Assembly (NCBI GenBank): GCA_002973575.1
Contig: PVEQ01000023.1
Location: 1-46,041 of the forward strand
Direction: 5' to 3'
Origin: Sediminibacterium magnilacihabitans
GTDB lineage: Bacteria; Bacteroidota; Bacteroidia; Chitinophagales; Chitinophagaceae
DNA: 46,041 bases
Shown one piece after another: positions 42,538-46,041 of the stretch (its first letter is position 1; every line of letters starts with the position of its first letter). A program made the position numbers and the translations under genes. Under the pieces are notes generated by a model. That model saw nothing but the letters and a program-made list of their open reading frames with translations, was not told where the DNA came from and did no database searches.

Positions 42538-43113
42538 TTACTTGAATGCCAAATTATTTAACAGATTCATGGTCTTTTCCAAACCCACTGTTGCGAACAG
42601 TTCGATGGCCTCTACACACTTGGCAATTTTCTGCTCTACGATAGGTATTTCCACGGGATCCCACCTACCCAAAACGAAATCTACCTGCCTGCCCCTGGGA
42701 AAGTCATTCCCTATTCCAAACCGCAGTTTAGGGTATTGGTCGGTGCCAAGTGTGAGCTGGATATCCCTGAGTCCGTTATGCCCTGCATCAGAGCCGCTGC
42801 CCCTCAGTCGCAGCCTGCTCAATGGCAGGGCCAGGTCGTCTACAATGGTCAGGGTAGCGTCCAATGTTATCTTTTCTTTATCAAGCCAATATTTAAATGC
42901 CTTGCCACTCAGGTTCATGTAGGTGGTGGGTTTGATGCAGGTGAACTGCCGGCCCTTCCATTTGACTTCAGCCACTTCTGCCAGCCGGCCGGTCTGAAAA
43001 AGGCCACCGTGTTTCAGCACGAAGGCCGAGACCACATCGAATCCTATATTATGCCGGGTATGATGATACTCAGCACCAATATTTCCCAGTCCAACAATCA
43101 GAAATTGATTCAT
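42538..43113 (-). CDS. pth: Peptidyl-tRNA hydrolase
   Basis: Cytoplasmic esterase of 191 residues that releases tRNA from peptidyl-tRNAs dropped by ribosomes. The N-terminus MNQFLIVGLGNIGAEYHHTRHNIGFDVV carries the catalytic histidine (His21) and the substrate-binding Asn11; KPTTYMNLSGKAF, VDDLALPLSRLRLRGSGSDAGHNGLRDI and RFGIGNDFPRG complete the family pattern. The ATG at 43113 gives this standard start; an earlier in-frame start at 43140 is less likely. It lies downstream of rplY and prs, an order common in bacteria, but a strong hairpin separates it from rplY. Confidence 0.95.
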   Translation of the reverse strand: MNQFLIVGLGNIGAEYHHTRHNIGFDVVSAFVLKHGGLFQTGRLAEVAEVKWKGRQFTCIKPTTYMNLSGKAFKYWLDKEKITLDATLTIVDDLALPLSRLRLRGSGSDAGHNGLRDIQLTLGTDQYPKLRFGIGNDFPRGRQVDFVLGRWDPVEIPIVEQKIAKCVEAIELFATVGLEKTMNLLNNLAFK

Positions 43114-43147
43114 ACTACGGGTAAAAATACAATATATCACTCAATAC

Positions 43148-43180
43148 AAAAGCCCGGCAAATCAGTATTGCCGGGCTTTT
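43148..43180. terminator. Hairpin terminator between rplY and pth
   Basis: AAAAGCCCGGCAA (43148-43160) pairs perfectly with TTGCCGGGCTTTT (43168-43180) around a 7-nt loop. On the minus strand it follows the rplY stop and ends in TTTTG, so it should end rplY transcripts; it is also symmetric for the plus strand. Confidence 0.82.
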
Positions 43181-43211
43181 TCAAGTATAACCGCTACTTA
43201 AAAAAATTAGA

Positions 43212-43802
43212 TTATTTCTTCTTTTCTTCTTTTACTGCTGTAGCTTCTTCCTGTTTCAATTGACGGGTCATTACTACAGAAGCGATGGGAATACGGGGTG
43301 AGTTCAGTATTTCCATATTCTCTGCTTTTACATCTTCAACGCGGATGTTACCATTCAGTTCGAGGTTGGTAATGTCTACATTGATGGTTTCTTTCAGGTC
43401 TTTAGGTAAAGCTTTTACTTTCAAAGACTTCATTTTGGTTACCAGTTTACCACCGGCTTTCACGCCTGCAGAAGTACCTACAAATTTCAGCGGCAGTGTG
43501 GCAACCACTTTCTTGTTATCTACCAGTTCCAGCAGGTCAACATGTGTCAGGGAATCATCTACTTTGTCGAACTGCAGGTCTTTCAGGATACATTTGTACG
43601 CTTTGCCGTCTACTTTTACTTCGGCCAATTGGAATTCACCGGTGTATACCAAAGGCTTGAAAGCCTTAGCAGAAGCATAAAAATTGATCTCCTGCGCACC
43701 CCCGTAAATTACACCTGGCACGTTTTCCTGAGAGCGAATCTGGCGGGCGGCTTTTTTGCCATAATCGGTCCTCAGTTGTCCTTCGATTGTAATCGTTTTC
43801 AT
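43212..43802 (-). CDS. rplY: 50S ribosomal protein L25 (Ctc form)
   Basis: A 196-residue ribosomal protein binding 5S rRNA. The N-terminal L25 domain reads IEGQLRTDYGKKAARQIRSQENVPGVIYGG and continues through KCILKDLQFDKVDDSLTHVDLLEL; the C-terminal TL5-type beta domain follows (ATLPLKFVGTSAGVKAGGKLVTKMKSLKVKALPKDLKETINVDIT). The two-domain Ctc form fits the length. The tail is charged (EEATAVKEEKKK). It is 38 bp downstream of prs; a TACCTTCG element at 43823-43830 is a weak promoter candidate. A strong hairpin follows. Confidence 0.95.
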   Translation of the reverse strand: MKTITIEGQLRTDYGKKAARQIRSQENVPGVIYGGAQEINFYASAKAFKPLVYTGEFQLAEVKVDGKAYKCILKDLQFDKVDDSLTHVDLLELVDNKKVVATLPLKFVGTSAGVKAGGKLVTKMKSLKVKALPKDLKETINVDITNLELNGNIRVEDVKAENMEILNSPRIPIASVVMTRQLKQEEATAVKEEKKK

Positions 43803-43840
43803 TAAAATAAAATTTTGGACGGCGAAGGTAAGGAAATTTT

Positions 43841-44797
43841 CTATTTGTCTCTCCCCCTGAGTTGGGAATGTATAAAAAGGCTCGTAATACTCTTATTTTC
43901 ATAGGCATTACGTATAGCGATCGCAAATAAATCCGCTACTGAGACCACTTTGATCTTCCTGGATTCCTGTTTAAGCGGAATGGTATCGCAAACCACCAGT
44001 TCTTCGAGTACGCTGTTTTCGATGTTCTCGTAGGCTTTTCCGCTGAGTACCGGGTGGGTGATCAGGGCCCTTACGCTGCGGGCTCCTTTTTCTTTCAGCA
44101 ATCCGGCCGCTTTGGCCAGTGTACCACCTGTGTCGCAGATATCGTCAATGAGTACAATATCTCTATCCGATACATCACCGATAACCACCATGCTGGCGAT
44201 CTCGTTGGCCCTTTTGCGGTGTTTATCGCAGATGACCATTTCCGCGTTGAAATAGCTGGCCACTTCACGTACCCTGTTGGTACTGCCTACGTCCGGCGCT
44301 GCAAACGTGAGGTTGGTAAGTTTCAATTGTTCGATATACGGGATGAAGATGGCAGAACTGTCGAGGTGGTCAACCGGCACATCAAAGAAAGCCTGTATCT
44401 GGGGTGCGTGCAGGTCCATGGTAATGATCCTGTCGGCCCCGGCTGCCTGTAAAAGTGTGGCGATTAATTTCGATCCGATTGCCACACGTGGCTTATCTTT
44501 CCGGTCCTGCCGCGCGAAACCGTAATAAGGAATCACTGCTATGATCTTGTAAGCGCTGGCTCTTTTAGCCGCATCGATCATCAGCAGCAGTTCCATGAGG
44601 TTATCGGTGGGCGCAAAAGTACTCTGCACAAGGAACACATAATCGCCTCGGATGCTTTCGAGGAAAATGGGTTGAAACTCACCGTCGCTGAATTTCTGGA
44701 TATTGATTTTGCCAATGGGGGCGCCAAAGCGCTGGGCAATTTTTTCTGCCAGTTGCTGCGACCCGGTGCCGGAAAAAATCTTAACGGAAGGGTTCAT
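43841..44797 (-). CDS. prs: Ribose-phosphate pyrophosphokinase
   Basis: Cytoplasmic enzyme (318 residues) forming PRPP from ribose 5-phosphate and ATP for nucleotide, histidine and tryptophan synthesis. Diagnostic segments: KIFSGTGSQQLAEKIAQRFG, the catalytic flexible-loop region YYGFARQDRKDKPRVAIGSKLIA, the metal site MDLHAPQIQAFFDVPVDHL, and the PRPP-binding loop IVLIDDICDTGGTLAKAAGLL. The length is standard. The ATG at 44797 gives MNPSVKIFSG. It diverges from radC over 74 bp, with TATCTTCG (44817-44824, minus) as a possible -7 box. Confidence 0.96.
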   Translation of the reverse strand: MNPSVKIFSGTGSQQLAEKIAQRFGAPIGKINIQKFSDGEFQPIFLESIRGDYVFLVQSTFAPTDNLMELLLMIDAAKRASAYKIIAVIPYYGFARQDRKDKPRVAIGSKLIATLLQAAGADRIITMDLHAPQIQAFFDVPVDHLDSSAIFIPYIEQLKLTNLTFAAPDVGSTNRVREVASYFNAEMVICDKHRKRANEIASMVVIGDVSDRDIVLIDDICDTGGTLAKAAGLLKEKGARSVRALITHPVLSGKAYENIENSVLEELVVCDTIPLKQESRKIKVVSVADLFAIAIRNAYENKSITSLFIHSQLRGRDK

Positions 44798-44816
44798 ATA
44801 TAGCGGGAATATGCGG

Positions 44817-44824
44817 CGAAGATA
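44817..44824 (-). promoter_or_regulatory. Possible -7 element for prs
   Basis: The minus strand reads TATCTTCG, one mismatch from TAnnTTTG, 19 bp before the prs ATG. No -33 TTTG at a good distance. Confidence 0.28.
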
Positions 44825-44871
44825 TAGATTAGGTTAAGAAATTATGATTTGATTTTTTAGTAATTTTTATT

Positions 44872-45564
44872 ATGGCGAAATTAAAAATCAAGGATTGGGC
44901 GCCTGCCGAACAACCGCGCCAGAAGCTGCTCCTGAAGGGTGCCGAAGCCCTTACAGATACGGAATTACTGGCCATCCTGATCAACAATGGTGCACCCGGA
45001 AAAAATGTGATGGAGCTTTGCCGGGAATTATTGTCCCATGTGCACCATGATCTTTCTTTACTGGCCAGCCTGTCTGTAAAGGATCTCCAAAAACTACACA
45101 TTAAGGGCTTGGGTGAAGCCAAAGCCATTGCACTGGCAGCGGCTTTGGAATTGGGTATCCGGCGCAATATGGCCGCCAGCTTCAGGCCACGAGTGAAACA
45201 GAGTGCCGATATAGCCCATTACCTGCGGGCCAGGCTGGAACACCGTAAAAAAGAAGCCTTTGCTGTAGTGTGCCTCAACAACAGCAATAAAATATTGCGT
45301 TTTGAGATTGTTAGTGAGGGCGGCGTCACCGGCACCGTTGCCGATCCACGGGTTGTTTTAAAAAAAGCCCTGGAATACGACGCTACCAGTATCATTCTTT
45401 GCCACAATCATCCCAGTGGCAACCTTCGTCCCAGTACAGCCGACGAAATGCTCACACAGAAAATAAAAGCTGCGGCCGCTTGCCTCGACATACGATTGCT
45501 GGATCACATCATTGTAAGCAATGAGGGGTATTTCAGTTTTGCCGATGAGGGGTTGCTGCGTTAA
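44872..45564 (+). CDS. radC: RadC-family JAB-domain protein
   Basis: A 230-residue protein with an N-terminal helix-hairpin-helix region (WAPAEQPRQKLLLKGAEALTDTELLAILINNG, LQKLHIKGLGEAKAIALAAALELG) and a C-terminal JAB1/MPN-like metal-binding domain with ILCHNHPSGNLRPSTAD, where the two His and the Asp form the metal site. Historically called a DNA repair protein, but its biochemical role is not settled. Its stop (TAA, 45562-45564) overlaps the stop of the convergent DUF3467 gene in TTAA. Confidence 0.92.
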   Translation: MAKLKIKDWAPAEQPRQKLLLKGAEALTDTELLAILINNGAPGKNVMELCRELLSHVHHDLSLLASLSVKDLQKLHIKGLGEAKAIALAAALELGIRRNMAASFRPRVKQSADIAHYLRARLEHRKKEAFAVVCLNNSNKILRFEIVSEGGVTGTVADPRVVLKKALEYDATSIILCHNHPSGNLRPSTADEMLTQKIKAAAACLDIRLLDHIIVSNEGYFSFADEGLLR

Positions 45565-45869
45565 GCCTGGGCGTTGGGACCACCGAAGTTCATGGGAATC
45601 TCAATATGTTCCAGGTCTTTAATGGGGCCATTGGCCGCTTCGAATCTTTCGATATTTTCCTCCAGCGCTTTCATAAAGCGTTTGGCATGCATGGGCGTAA
45701 AAATGATCCTGGATTTCACCCGGCTTTTGGGAGTACCCGGCATTACGTTCACAAAATCGATCACAAATTCTGCATTGCTGTGGGTGATGATGGCCAGGTT
45801 GGCATAAGAACCTTCTGCCGTTTCTTCACTGATCTCGATATTCAATTGGTTGGGTGGTTGTTGGTCCAT
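45561..45869 (-). CDS. DUF3467-domain protein
   Basis: A 102-residue cytoplasmic protein with the DUF3467 pattern: LNIEISEETAEGSYANLAIITHSNAEFVIDFVNVMPGTPKSRVKSRIIFTPMHAKRF, common and strongly conserved in Bacteroidota but of unknown function. The ATG at 45869 gives MDQQPPNQLNIEIS; an in-frame start at 45959 would run through the promoter and terminator region and lacks similarity. It converges on radC with overlapping stop codons and has a good promoter upstream. Confidence 0.88.
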   Translation of the reverse strand: MDQQPPNQLNIEISEETAEGSYANLAIITHSNAEFVIDFVNVMPGTPKSRVKSRIIFTPMHAKRFMKALEENIERFEAANGPIKDLEHIEIPMNFGGPNAQA

Positions 45870-45887
45870 GCTTGATGATTGAAGCCA

Positions 45888-45917
45888 CAAAAGTATTTCA
45901 AATATCCAATACGGCAA
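45888..45917 (-). promoter_or_regulatory. Promoter for the DUF3467 gene
   Basis: On the minus strand TTG (45915-45917), a 19-bp spacer and TACTTTTG (45888-45895) match the Bacteroidota promoter (TTG being the core of TTTG). The leader to the ATG at 45869 would be about 15 nt. Confidence 0.45.
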
Positions 45918-45949
45918 CCCGTATGCATTACTGTACCAGATAAAAAGAG

Positions 45950-45985
45950 GCCGTCTCAATACAATAATTGAGGCGGCTTTTCATT
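45950..45985. terminator. Hairpin terminator near the window end
   Basis: GCCGTCTCAAT (45950-45960) pairs with ATTGAGGCGGC (45967-45977), one G-U pair, 6-nt loop. Plus-strand RNA is followed by TTTTCATTTT, minus-strand RNA by CTCTTTTTATC. As no plus-strand gene ends here, it more likely ends a minus-strand gene lying beyond position 46041. The rest of the window to 46041 shows no gene. Confidence 0.6.
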
Positions 45986-46041
45986 TTGAGAGGAGAGCGG
46001 GCATTTAAAGCTGGGATTAGATTTTCTGAGAAGTACCTGCT

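Noticed and set aside
1..46041. CRISPR array, IS element, prophage, toxin-antitoxin or defence island
   Set aside because: No spaced direct repeats, transposase, integrase, phage structural or nuclease-effector genes are seen; nearly all genes are recognisable core or metabolic families.

Overview
The window reads as a chromosomal, mostly housekeeping segment from a member of the Bacteroidota, most likely a Chitinophagaceae-type organism. This is judged from protein family content and promoter style; no database search was possible. Signs are: Bacteroidota-style promoter elements (TTTG, about 20 bp, TAnnTTTG) upstream of many genes; start codons chosen without Shine-Dalgarno sequences; a TonB-receptor-like outer-membrane barrel protein with a carboxypeptidase-like N-domain; a long SecA (1101 aa) with a C-terminal zinc motif; DUF1573, DUF3467 and DUF5723-like proteins; and fused alpha/beta E1 dehydrogenases. 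I see 38 protein genes and one tRNA, and no IS element, prophage, CRISPR array or rRNA.

Layout. 93-8040 (minus) is a probable long transcript: malic enzyme maeB, an MlaE-type permease, a beta-CASP metallo-hydrolase, a secreted alpha/beta hydrolase lacking its nucleophile, galactokinase and a FucP/GluP-type sugar transporter. 8216-13888 (minus) holds an M20 amidohydrolase, a SPOR-domain envelope protein, deoC and secA. 14056-19243 (plus) holds atpG, scpB, lysA, an MlaF-type ATPase, a thioredoxin-like protein and mdh. 19427-21859 is the outer-membrane barrel protein, ending at a 30-bp perfect palindrome shared with the convergent 21895-26104 (minus) block of a GT9 glycosyltransferase, an MFS transporter, a DedA protein and a dicarboxylate/amino-acid symporter. 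26271-29045 (plus) carries an APC permease, YebC/PmpR and a DCC-family protein. 29048-31438 (minus) is a large fused E1. 31663-35170 (plus) has a DUF1573 protein, an aminotransferase, an AT-rich gap with a possible small RNA, and an outer-membrane protein. 35316-39467 is a gluconate cassette: PfkB kinase and GntP transporter facing a fused gluconokinase/6-phosphogluconate dehydrogenase. Then come tRNA-Met(CAT), a second fused E1, an FAH-family hydrolase, pth, rplY, prs, radC and a DUF3467 protein.

How the genes work together. The clearest pathway unit is gluconate use: GntP imports gluconate and the fused enzyme would phosphorylate it and decarboxylate it to ribulose 5-phosphate with NADPH. 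Galactose uptake and phosphorylation (transporter plus GalK) is a second. Malic enzyme, malate dehydrogenase and two E1 dehydrogenases serve central carbon metabolism; SecA, AtpG, ScpB, Pth, L25, Prs and RadC are core cell functions.

The best leads are regulatory and architectural rather than a new defence or mobile system: terminators whose T-tracts seem to double as the -33 element of the next promoter, promoters placed so close to start codons that the mRNAs should be leaderless, a structured RNA candidate at 33531-33653, a kinase-dehydrogenase fusion, a hydrolase pseudoenzyme, and convergent genes with overlapping stop codons.
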